From ANME-2 cluster archaeon (GTDB lineage: Archaea > Halobacteriota > Methanosarcinia > Methanosarcinales > Methanocomedenaceae): a stretch of DNA of 64,000 nt. Positions 26,407 to 36,500 of the stretch are shown piece by piece (the stretch's first letter is position 1; each line of letters begins with the position of its first letter). Made by a program: the position numbers and the translations under genes. The stretch is from assembly GCA_014237145.1 (NCBI GenBank), contig JAAXOC010000042.1:1-64000 (forward strand), read 5' to 3'. Under the pieces are notes generated by a model that saw only the letters and a program-made list of their open reading frames with translations, had not been told where the DNA came from and made no database searches.

Positions 26407-26460
26407 TGTGAGCGGGTTGGGGAGTGGGGGTTAGTTAGAAAAACGTTGTTCCCGCTCACA
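26407..26460. repeat. Inverted repeat with 10-bp perfect arms
   Basis: TGTGAGCGGG and CCCGCTCACA are perfect complements separated by 34 G-rich bases. It stands in the 200-base gap upstream of the flavoprotein gene and downstream of the NfnB-like gene on the same strand. It could be a terminator hairpin, a leader structure or a regulator site; no T-run follows. Confidence 0.5.
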
Positions 26461-26543
26461 AGCTCCTATCTATTCAGATTTAATATATATAGTTTTCGGA
26501 ATTTACATTAGAATCTAAAAAAATTACTTCCACCCATACCACA

Positions 26544-27929
26544 TTATAAATTATTCGAATTAAGATATTTGTCAATAGCCTTAGCAGCAATCTTACCTGC
26601 ACCCATGGCACTTATGACTGTAGCAGCCCCTGTTACCACATCTCCACCGGCAAATACCCCGGTTTTAGAAGTGGCACCGTTATCATCTGCTATTATTGTA
26701 CCCCATTTCGAGGTCTCAAGGCTAGAAGTAGTCATCGGGATAAGCGGATTTGGAGATGTCCCTACTGCTATTATCACTATATTCACATCAAGGATATGTT
26801 CAGAACCTTCTATAGGTACGGGCCTGCAACGTCCTGATTCATCGGGCTCGCATAGCTCCATATTCAGGCATTCCATCTGCCTTACCCAGTTCTTCTCATC
26901 ACCAAGTATCCGTGTGGGGTTTGACAGGAGCTTGAAAATAACGCCTTCCTCTTTTGCATTCTCAATCTCCTCACGCCTGGCCGGCATCTCATCATCTCCG
27001 CGGCGATACACTACAGTCACTTCTTCGGCACCCAGGCGAACCGCACACCTGGCAGCGTCCATTGCAACATTCCCTCCACCCACAACCACTACCTTATGGC
27101 CCTTTTTGACAGGAGTATCATAATCAGGGAACTGGTATGCCTTCATCAGGTTAACCCTTGTCAGGAATTCATTTGCAGAATAAACACCACTGAGATTCTC
27201 ACCGTCGATGTTCATGAAGCTGGGCAACCCGGCACCGGTGCCGAGGAATACGGCATCATACTCATCCAGTAGTTCATCCACGGTCTCTACCATACCGATC
27301 ACACTATTGAGGTGGATATCAACACCCAGTCTTTCTATGTATTCGACTTCCTTCTGGACAATGGATTTGGGCAGCCTGAACTCTGGTATGCCATAGACCA
27401 ATACGCCTCCTGCCTTGTGCAGGGCCTCCATCAGGTTCACACTGTGCCCCATCTTTGCCAGTTCGGCAGCAGCGGTCAGCCCTGCCGGACCTGAACCTAC
27501 TACGGCCACCTTCTTACCTGTCGATTCGGGTTTTTCCGGTTCCCCCAGCTTGTTCTCCAGTTCCCAGTCAGCAGCATAACGCTCCAGTCTGCCGATGGCA
27601 ACGGGTTCACCCTTCTTTGCCAGCACGCAGACCTCCTCACACTGGGTCTCTTGAGGGCATACGCGACCACAGATGGCTGGAAGTGCATTCATGGACTTCA
27701 GCTCATTAATAGCACTTTCCATATCTTCATCTGCTATATACTTAATAAAAGCAGGGATGTCGATCTCTACCGGGCACCCGGCCACACACAAAGGTTTCTT
27801 GCACTGGATGCACCTGCTTGCCTCATTTACAGCCTGTTCATGGGAATATCCCAGTGCTACTTCATCAAAGTTGGAACGCCTCTTTTCAGGGTCCTGTCTT
27901 GGCATATCCTGTCGTTCTAACACTGGCAT
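26544..27929 (-). CDS. GltD-like/NfnB-like NADPH flavoprotein subunit
   Basis: A 461-aa flavoprotein related to the small subunit of glutamate synthase, to the large subunit of NfnAB, and to sulfide dehydrogenase SudA. The N-terminal iron-sulfur region has CIQCKKPLCVAGCP and CGRVCPQETQCEEVC. Then come an FAD-binding VVGSGPAGLTAAAELA, VYGIPEFRLPK, an NADPH-binding VVVGGGNVAMDAARCAVRLG, and a final FAGGDVVTGAATVISAMGAG. The NfnA-like gene overlaps it by 13 bases, so an electron-bifurcating transhydrogenase (ferredoxin/NAD(H)/NADP(H)) is the likeliest role. Ferredoxin-dependent glutamate synthase or sulfide dehydrogenase remain alternatives. Confidence 0.85.
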   Translation of the reverse strand: MPVLERQDMPRQDPEKRRSNFDEVALGYSHEQAVNEASRCIQCKKPLCVAGCPVEIDIPAFIKYIADEDMESAINELKSMNALPAICGRVCPQETQCEEVCVLAKKGEPVAIGRLERYAADWELENKLGEPEKPESTGKKVAVVGSGPAGLTAAAELAKMGHSVNLMEALHKAGGVLVYGIPEFRLPKSIVQKEVEYIERLGVDIHLNSVIGMVETVDELLDEYDAVFLGTGAGLPSFMNIDGENLSGVYSANEFLTRVNLMKAYQFPDYDTPVKKGHKVVVVGGGNVAMDAARCAVRLGAEEVTVVYRRGDDEMPARREEIENAKEEGVIFKLLSNPTRILGDEKNWVRQMECLNMELCEPDESGRCRPVPIEGSEHILDVNIVIIAVGTSPNPLIPMTTSSLETSKWGTIIADDNGATSKTGVFAGGDVVTGAATVISAMGAGKIAAKAIDKYLNSNNL

Positions 27930-28765
27930 CCTTCCTGTTCACATTTTTTGTAGTGTTCCATAGCAAGCTGCTCCTCATCCTGGTACATCTGCAACCTGTT
28001 CATGAGCAAAGTAAAATCGACCTCATGTGCATCGAATTCCGGCCCGTCTACGCATGCGAACTTGGTCTCGCCGCCAACCAGCACTCTGCATGAACCGCAC
28101 ATGCCAGTGCCGTCTACCATGATACTGTTTAGACTTACTACGGTTTTCACACCGAATGGATGGGTTACCCCGGCCACGGTGCGCATCATTATAGGAGGTC
28201 CGATGGCAACCACAAGGGAAATGGATTCACTGCCTTCGAGCAGTTCTTTTAGCACATCTGTAACAAAACCATGGTGCCCCTTGGTGCCGTCATCGGTTGT
28301 AATAAACAGTTCATCACTTACATCCCGCATCTTTTCCTCCCACAGCAGCAGGTCTGCACTGCGGGAACCTATAATGGATATTACTTTGTTGCCAGCTTCC
28401 TTGTGGGCTCGGGCAATAGGATATACAGGGGCCACACCCACGCCGCCACCCACACATACTACTGTACCTACCTGCTCTATCTCTGAAGGCTTGCCAAGGG
28501 GGCCCACGAAATCGAGCAGGCATTCTCCGGCGTTCATTTCAGATAACCGAGCTGTGGTCTTTCCCATCTCCTGGAAGATTGTGGTTATTGTGCCCTTCTC
28601 GCGGTCAAAATCAGCAATAGTCAGGGGAATTCGCTCTCCTGCATCATCTATCCTCAGAATGATGAACTGGCCTGCCCGGGCTTTTCTAGCTATCCTGGGT
28701 GCAAAAATGATCATATTGTGTATTGTTGGAACTATCTGGCTTTTTTCAATTATCTCAAATGGCAT
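27917..28765 (-). CDS. NfnA-like FAD/NAD-binding subunit (PyrK/SudB family)
   Basis: A 282-aa ferredoxin-NADP reductase-fold subunit, the usual partner of NfnB/SudA. It carries an FAD-binding RIDDAGERIPLTIADFD, an NAD-binding VVCVGGGVGVAPVYPIARA, and a C-terminal 2Fe-2S site with MCGSCRVLVGG and FACVDGPEFD, as in dihydroorotate dehydrogenase PyrK. The gene precedes and overlaps the NfnB-like gene, typical of this complex. Confidence 0.85.
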   Translation of the reverse strand: MPFEIIEKSQIVPTIHNMIIFAPRIARKARAGQFIILRIDDAGERIPLTIADFDREKGTITTIFQEMGKTTARLSEMNAGECLLDFVGPLGKPSEIEQVGTVVCVGGGVGVAPVYPIARAHKEAGNKVISIIGSRSADLLLWEEKMRDVSDELFITTDDGTKGHHGFVTDVLKELLEGSESISLVVAIGPPIMMRTVAGVTHPFGVKTVVSLNSIMVDGTGMCGSCRVLVGGETKFACVDGPEFDAHEVDFTLLMNRLQMYQDEEQLAMEHYKKCEQEGCQC

Positions 28766-29034
28766 GTTGGTTTTCCTTCTAAATAAAATATTGAATAGGT
28801 CTAGGATTACGTGAGTTCATAATGTAATCGATAAAGTAAAAATTTAACGGTTGTAAATTTTTAAATGAATGCAGGGGAAAAAAGTAAAGGTGACATTTAC
28901 AGGCTGCTGGAAAACATCATCATAAACCGGGCATGAATCCCCCGGCCCCCTCGCAATCTCCACAGACAGCCCCATAATTAGAAATTTCCGGATAAAAAAG
29001 ATAGTATTATTTTATGTGATGTAAATAATGAAAG
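28766..29034. other. Intergenic region with no recognisable gene
   Basis: AT-rich gap of 269 bases. The only frame with coding character is 23 codons from ATG 28864 on the plus strand, too short to support. The part before 28865 holds the promoter of the NfnA-like gene. Confidence 0.4.
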
Positions 29035-29514
29035 TTATATGAAATGAAAAATATCACGTTTTTTCTTGAATTTTATAGTACCCTGACAAATATCCTTTTC
29101 TATAATAGATATGTCCAAATCTATTTGCTTGCCAGTCATAAAAGAAAGTGCTCCTTCTATTAAACCTTGAGTACTACTGCAAAGAGGATTTTTTATGGAT
29201 AATCCTTGGTTACTGCATATATCTTTTATAAAACAGTTTTTAAACCGTAGATCTGCTGTATATTCTTTTTCTTTTGAGTTTTCACTTATAATTTCTATAT
29301 CAAAACAAAACTTGATGTATTCAATGAATTGTTTCAGAGCAGTTTGTGGATCTTTGCCCGTTCCGATTTTTTCCCCTAAATTTTCCCCTTTTCTAAAAAA
29401 ACTCATATAAATTAAATCACTTGTAACTTCATCGCCATTTACTTCCCTGAGTGTACCAAGCAATCCTGCAATCAGTGTCATACACCCCTGTTCAGATGTG
29501 AGTTCCGAAGTCAT
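29035..29514 (-). CDS. V4R-like (4-vinyl-reductase fold) small-molecule-binding protein
   Basis: A 159-aa protein with no membrane segment. The order of elements resembles V4R/heme-NO-like ligand-binding domains: an N-terminal helix, SDLIYMSFFRKGENLGEKIG, a long helix TALKQFIEYIKFCFDIEI, a strand pair with TADLRFKNCFIKD, a Cys-containing loop, then GLIEGALSFMTGKQID and a final hairpin CQGTIKFKKK. The ATG at 29514 is preferred because AAAGGT lies about 7 bases upstream; an in-frame ATG at 29556 would add 14 residues. It is upstream of and divergent from nothing obvious; the five-haem cytochrome gene lies next to it on the same strand. The family assignment is tentative. Confidence 0.45.
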   Translation of the reverse strand: MTSELTSEQGCMTLIAGLLGTLREVNGDEVTSDLIYMSFFRKGENLGEKIGTGKDPQTALKQFIEYIKFCFDIEIISENSKEKEYTADLRFKNCFIKDICSNQGLSIKNPLCSSTQGLIEGALSFMTGKQIDLDISIIEKDICQGTIKFKKKRDIFHFI

Positions 29515-29614
29515 AATTAAACCTTTTATAAATTCATATATTAGTGAATTATTCAATCCACTATATTTTAGGGTTTTCTATTTACTTACTAATGATTTAT
29601 CAATAGATGCTGCC

Positions 29615-30118
29615 TTAACTACTGTTCATGGAATTGATATGGATACTCTGAATATCCTGTATGTGGCAGATAGTGCAGGAGTATCCTCTGGTCATATGTA
29701 TTGTTACAATATTTCCATAGCTTGGTTGGATCGCGTCAGGGTAGTCGTGACATGCATCGCAGATCTTATCATGCCCTGGTAGTTTTTCCGGGATGATTGG
29801 TTCAAGACCATGGCAGACAACGCATGAGAGATTAGCTGTAGTTTCTTTGATGTGCAGGTCGTGGAGATCTGTTCCATGACACGGTTCACAATAGATGCCG
29901 CCCTCTATATGTTTCTTTTCTTTTTCCGGATGAGTATGACATATTTCACAGTCTATTGTTTGTTCCGGAATTGGTTCGAATTCCGGTATAATAATTTCAT
30001 CTACATCAATGTCATTTTGTGGGGCGAAAATATCTGTAGTTACTGCCAGGTAGACAACACCTACAATAAGTAGAATGCCTGATAGTGCAATTATTATAAT
30101 GTAATTTTTATCTTTCAT
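29615..30118 (-). CDS. Membrane-anchored five-haem c-type cytochrome
   Basis: A 167-aa cytochrome. An N-terminal transmembrane anchor (residues 5-28, IIIIALSGILLIVGVVYLAV) is followed by an acidic linker and five CxxCH haem motifs: CEICH, CEPCH, CVVCH, CDACH and CTICH. The haem part would lie outside the membrane. The compact spacing (20-25 residues between motifs) resembles small tetra- and pentahaem electron-transfer cytochromes. It is divergent from the giant cytochrome gene across a 470-base AT-rich gap, and may connect the methanophenazine pool to the larger cytochromes. Confidence 0.85.
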   Translation of the reverse strand: MKDKNYIIIIALSGILLIVGVVYLAVTTDIFAPQNDIDVDEIIIPEFEPIPEQTIDCEICHTHPEKEKKHIEGGIYCEPCHGTDLHDLHIKETTANLSCVVCHGLEPIIPEKLPGHDKICDACHDYPDAIQPSYGNIVTIHMTRGYSCTICHIQDIQSIHINSMNSS

Positions 30119-30588
30119 GGCCTTAACTTATTAAAATATATATACTATATTAATTTATACAATTTAAATAGATATTACTTTCAATCCTCATATGATATAC
30201 TCTTGTTTCGATATATAATGATTTCGTAACCAGACTTTATACAAATGTTGAAAATATAAATCCAAAAGATATATAAAATAACGAAAACAATATAAAATAA
30301 TATTTTAATATATGGAGTGTGAATTCTTTATGAAATTCTCAACAAAATGGAAATTTCAGGCGGCTGCGATCAACAGGATACGATCTAATTCTACATATCC
30401 TGTAAATCCTGTCAAAAGATTTAATTGAAACTACGAAAATTACCGATATCTATATCGAAATGTGTTTATAATTTACGATACGTTAAAAAAATTGGTTTGA
30501 AAATTTGAATTATTCAATCCAGAAATTTAAGATATATTTCAATCGGGGATAAAATAGTTGCCCCGCATAAAATAAATAGATAAATATT
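30119..30588. promoter_or_regulatory. AT-rich divergent regulatory region upstream of the giant cytochrome
   Basis: About 470 bases of very AT-rich DNA between divergent cytochrome genes. It holds many TATA-like stretches, including AAAATATATATACTATA next to the five-haem gene and GCATAAAATAAATAGATAA just before ATG 30589. No ribosome binding site precedes the giant gene, so it may be leaderless or weakly translated. A less AT-rich piece at 30355-30412 contains ATCCTGTAAATCCTGTC, a degenerate repeat-like stretch. No gene is visible. Confidence 0.4.
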
Positions 30589-33500
30589 ATGATTCCTGCT
30601 GTAACCACTGGACGTAAATATACCAGTCGCCCTGTCAGAGCAATGTCTTTACTTGCTACCTGCACGTGCCTGGTTGTGCTATTTGTGATGATGTGCGGGG
30701 TTGTAGAAGCTGCTGCGACCTATGATTACACGATTACTGTAACTGATGATGTTGATGACCAGTGGAGCACGAATCTGAGCAATAATGACAGCACCGTTAA
30801 CGGCAACATCTATGTGGAAAACGGCGCTGTGCTGAACCTCATAAATGCAACGATACAGATGGGGGACGGATTTTCCATCATTGTCGAAAGCGGTGCAACC
30901 ATGAATGTAACCAGTGATTCGATTATCACAAGGGATTCCGGATATTACAATTTCAACTACAATAGCGGCAGCCGTGGCCATCTGAGCGCAAGCACAATCG
31001 AGTACAGCTATACATTGCAGATCAACACTACAAATAACATTACCATCACGGACTGTACCATCCACAACAATCAGTACCATGGCATACACCTGACATCGGC
31101 CTCAGGATATGTCAACATCACAGACTGTAGCATCGCAAACACCGTCCAGGGACACGACATATTCATAGATTCCTCGATGAACAATATCCTGCGAAATAAC
31201 AGTCTGAACAACAACAATGGAGATTACAGCCTGTACGTCACAGGAAACTATGATCAGGATATCGACACCACCAACACCGCAAACGGCGGGCTGGTATATT
31301 ATAACTACAGCGACAGCGGCACGATTACCAACGAAAATAACATCGGGCATGTAACAATTGCCAATTGTACCGATCTGTGGTTCACGGGCTGCACGATACA
31401 TAACGGGGATGGTGTCCGGATCGTGGGATCTTCATCGAGTGGAATTAGTGGAAGTACTTTCGAGAACAACGCAAAAGACGGGGTTTATTTTACCGATTCA
31501 AGCAATAACACCATAAAAGACAGTCATATTCTGGATAATATTGGTAATGGTATTCTTTCAGACGGTACAAGCAGTGACAACCGCATCATCAACAACAGCG
31601 TCATCAATAATAGCAAAGGCATTTTTTTAAGAGGAATTGGAAATAATAATATCACAGATAACAATATATCAGAGAATAGTGACGGTGGTATCAGCATAGG
31701 TTCGGGTACTGAACACTTTGGAGATAACATCATACGAAACAATACAATACTCTCGAACAGCGGTATTGGAGTTACTTTTTATTCGAATAATAATGATTTA
31801 AGCGAGAATACAATATCAGGGAACGGGAATCTTACATTACTATTCGAGTCCCCGTATTATAATAATTACATCTGGCGCAACAACACAGCAAACGGCGAAG
31901 AAGTGAACTATTATCATGATGAACATGACATAATCATCGAGTCGAAATATCTCTCAGCATCCAATGTGAGCAATGTCGGAAAGATCACACTTATCAATTG
32001 TACCAACATCATCATAAGAGACAGTGTACTTTCGAATAGCAGCAAATCCGGTTATGGTATATTTTTGCAGAACTCAAATAATAATAGCCTGACCAACAAC
32101 ACCATATCGAATAACTTCTACGGCATCCTACTGGACGAATCATCCAGCAACAACATCACTGATCTCGATACGATTAGTCTAAACTGGGGAGCACAGTTAG
32201 AATCGAATTCGAGTTACAACAACATCACAGGTAGCACTATCAAAAGCACAATCACCAATGCACTGCACATAAGCTCATCCGATCACACCACCATCACTGA
32301 CACCACTAGCTCATCTGTGGATTTGTACGGACTACTTACTAGCAATGCCCATTACATAAACCTTACAAATGTTACTATCAGCTCATCATTCAGCGATGGT
32401 ATAAGCCTATTAGCGTCCCACCACGTAACCATCCAAGACGGCAGCAGCATCACCGCAAACAACACAGGCGTGCACTGCACCAACGGCAATAACACCAACA
32501 TAATCGACACTACCATCACAGCGGGTACAGACGGCATATATATGTCCGAGTCAAACTGGGGCAATTTCACGAACAACAACATTGATGCCAAAGAGCGGGG
32601 CATAGCTCTTAACACATCAAGGGATCACAACTTAACAGCAAACACTATAACGAACTACACGAGCATCGGTGTCCTGCTTAAGGAGTATTCAACGAACACA
32701 ACGATGATAGGAAACGATCTCACACGCAACGGGGCAGAGTTCGATATCAGGATCAATGACTCAAACGGCGCAACCTTCACAAACAACGAATCAACAGCAG
32801 CGAATTACATATTCTATCTAACCAATGACATCAGACTCTGCACGCTCGATACCGTCTTTGACAAAACAAAGGTCGGCTACGAGGATACATCGAATCTGAC
32901 ACTGATGTGGCGAATCGATGTGCTCTGCTGGGACAATTACCATCTTGAGCCGATGTGGACGAACCTCACAGTGCGTTATAGGGATATCAGTGATTATGAC
33001 GAGTCGCTATGCTGGGAAGGCGAGACCACTAATGCAAATGGCAGATTGAGTAACAATGCCTTCGGTGATCACGGACCTCCCACCCCAAGCAGCAACTGGC
33101 TTACTGTAATCGAGTACAAGCAGAACGTAAGCACAAAGATGAGCTACCAGCCGATGAATTGCACGGCAGTCAACAGGTGGGATGTGCTTAACAAGATCTA
33201 TGACAAAAGATACAAAAACCTCACGACTGCGATCTCTGGACCAGGGGTCACTATTCTCGTGGATGCAGGTCACACCCCAAATGGCAAGTGTTACTACTGT
33301 CATGAGGATAAACTCAAGAATGCGGATGACACGTGGAAGTTCCCGAATACGAGACACTGGAATGAGTATAACGCAAGGATCATGAACGCCTCACTGGGTG
33401 ATCCGTACACTCCGGGGCGGTGCATCGACTGTCATGACGAGACCGACTCTACAAAATTCCCGCACGGTACTGAGAGCGGAAAGGAAATGCTGTACTATCC

Positions 33501-36500
33501 AAGTCCGCAATTATGCTACACCGGCAGGACCGGCAGTCTGGAGTGCCACAGTGCGAATGCAACACCGCCCCTCGATCAGGAGAATGAGTTCAACCAGACG
33601 ACCCACCACCCGCTCGGGGATGGGAAACTTGCATGCAAGGCGTGCCATGACAATCATGGGTCGAAGAATCGGTTCGATCTGCTGAGGTATTATACGAATG
33701 CTATAATAGGGGGGTATAATTCATCAGACTATGCACTCTGCCTTGTGTGTCACCTTGAGGAGAAGATCGTGGCGAAAATGTCAGATGAGAACGGTTATCT
33801 TGCAAACTACGTGAATCAGACGAACTTCAGGGATGAGTATTATGGGTGGGATGAAGGGTTCAGTTCAATGAATAAGCCAATAAACATCCACTCTCCACAG
33901 GATAATAGTGATCATCCCAAGAGAAACTGCTACTCCTGCCACAATCCACACGGCAGCGATAATCCGGCAATCATACGCAATAATGCAACGGATGGTGGCC
34001 CTATTAACTATACCTACATCACCAATGTCTCGTCTACAGACAACAACACGGCATGGGAGGTACTGGATTACGATAACTGGAATAATACAACCGCAAACAA
34101 GGGTGGTGGACTACTGTATCTGATTAGTAGTAGTAATGGTTGTTATTGCCACTGGGATAATTATGGTTATGAGATGATCCTATCAGAAGGTTCTTTCACC
34201 TACCGAGAATTCATCGACTACGAAACCGCAGGAGGTGCGGGCTGTCTCGAGTGCCATGACAACAATGCTTCCGCATACAACGAAACCCCGATCCGTCCGA
34301 TCGTGAACCTGACCGCAATCAAACTTGCAATGCACACCAATCTGAGCGGTGCGTTCCGCACTGGCAGCATTCTTCAGGGAACTGACAGGAACTTCACAGG
34401 GTGGCTCGAATATCGCGATTACACAAACGAACAGATCAACAACATCACCGAAGACAACGCGATCTGCTGGGCATGTCACTCCACAAACGGCACGCCACCG
34501 TATCCTGGATTCCATCCGGATCGGACACTGAACCCATACAAGTGCCCGAAGTGCCACGGACCAGAGAACGGTCAGCCGCCGCACACACAAGGGCTGGTTG
34601 CTGCGATCGATAACCACGGTCCGACCACAAAGGGCATAGGAACGATATTCATCCAGACCGATATCGGGAGCAACGGATCATGCGAAGACTGCCATGCACC
34701 GAGCGTTCTACCGGAAAGTATGATCAATCCAGATGATAATCTCAAGGTGTGGAAATGGGGAGTAGGTTCTACTGGCACGGGTGACGGCTGTATCACCTAC
34801 GAAGGCAGAACCACGATGGGTAATGTCTCGCACTACGGACTGAATAGATTGCAAGGGGAGGCACTTGGAATAGATAACCCGCTCATAGACACCTCTGACT
34901 GCCTATTGTGCCACTGCAACTCCACAAACGGCGCGATATGGGGCAATGCACCAAATGTGACCGATAATATGTACGGAGCAAACACATCAAACCTCTCTGA
35001 GTGCTATGATTACTGCCATGTACTCCCCGACTACCTGTATAATGTAACTGAGGATACCATCCCGCATTTCCATAACAAGTCCCTCTATGCCGGCGGCGGG
35101 TTCGACTGCGTGGTCTGCCATGACATCGACAGTTTGTACGGAATCAAGTCGCTTATCGATGCAGACGCAATCGCTGCTGGTATTCACGGGAACGTCGCAA
35201 ACAACACCATCTCTACCATCCTTGAATGCGATCCGAGATCAAAGCCCTGCTGGGGCTGCCATAACAGCAACGGTATGCAGCCGGATGGAATGGGGGACAG
35301 GAACTTAGTTTACGAACCGCACAAGAATCCGTGGTCATGCGAGGACTGCCATGCACGAAGCGATGAATGGAACGCGGCAACGAGTTACGGCGAAACATGG
35401 ATAAGTTCGAGTTATCCGCCGAACCGCCTGCCTCCGATAATATATGCGCATTATCCGAACTCAACGACTCTCAAGACCAATATGAACGGCGAGGGGAGAT
35501 GTGTTGACTGCCACAACAACAGCATCAACCAGAGCCACGTTGACACATTCGGGCAGATACTCAAAAACACGATCAGATCGAACGTCTCGCATTACGGCAC
35601 AACAACAGACCTGGTCAATCCGACCCAGGACTGCAGCATATGTCACAACACTACACCAGAGAATGCAACGAAATGGGGAGGCGCTCTGCAGAATAACCAC
35701 GGCAACTTCACAGACGAGGCAGACGTGGATGATGGCTGCTACGTCTGCCACACAAATGACGAAGAACCCTCAGTGGACTTCCATGCAGCGAATCTGTGGT
35801 CGGGAATGGGTGGATTTGAGTGTCTGGAATGCCACGATAATGACGGGTTTGCAAAGAGAAAAGTGATCAATGGAAGTGTCTATGAGAGTGGGGTTCACGC
35901 CAGGATGAATAACGCCACCACCGGTTCTAACGGCACCAACCAGTCGTGCTGGGTCTGCCACTTCGAAAATGGCATGAACGCGGATAGACATAGTATGCTA
36001 AAGGATACGCCGTATCTCTGCTATGACTGCCACAACAAAGCCGGAGGGCCATTCAGCAATGTGAGCGATGCACCAGAGGTTCACAACCACTTCAAGAACG
36101 GAACCAACATCTCTGCGTACTGGACGCGTGCGACAGACTCTGACTCATGCATGGGCTGCCACAACCAGTCAGAGATGTTCTATCCGTTCAACGAGAGCGA
36201 TACATACCGCACTAACTTCTCGATCACATCACATTATGGGGATAACCGGACAGATCTCGTCGATCTGTTCGTTGAAAATAACAACACCGCGTACTGCTCA
36301 TACTGCCACGTCAATACATCAACTCCGTTCATGGAGTTTGAGAACGATAAAAATATCCAGCACGCAGGAAGCCAGAAATGCAACGAATGTCATGGCGATG
36401 GCAGGCTTCACAACGAGACCCTGACACGGGCGCAAACAAGTGGGAACTGCACCGACTGCCACGCGCTCTACGGGGTTAACAAGACAGATACGGTCTACGA

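Noticed and set aside
28002-28814. Plus-strand frame of 270 codons opposite the NfnA-like gene
   Set aside because: Mirror frame of a well-supported gene; Ser/Thr/Pro-rich with no motif.
30395-30432. AAGATTTAATTGAAAC as a CRISPR repeat end
   Set aside because: There is only one copy, no evenly spaced repeats and no cas gene in the window.
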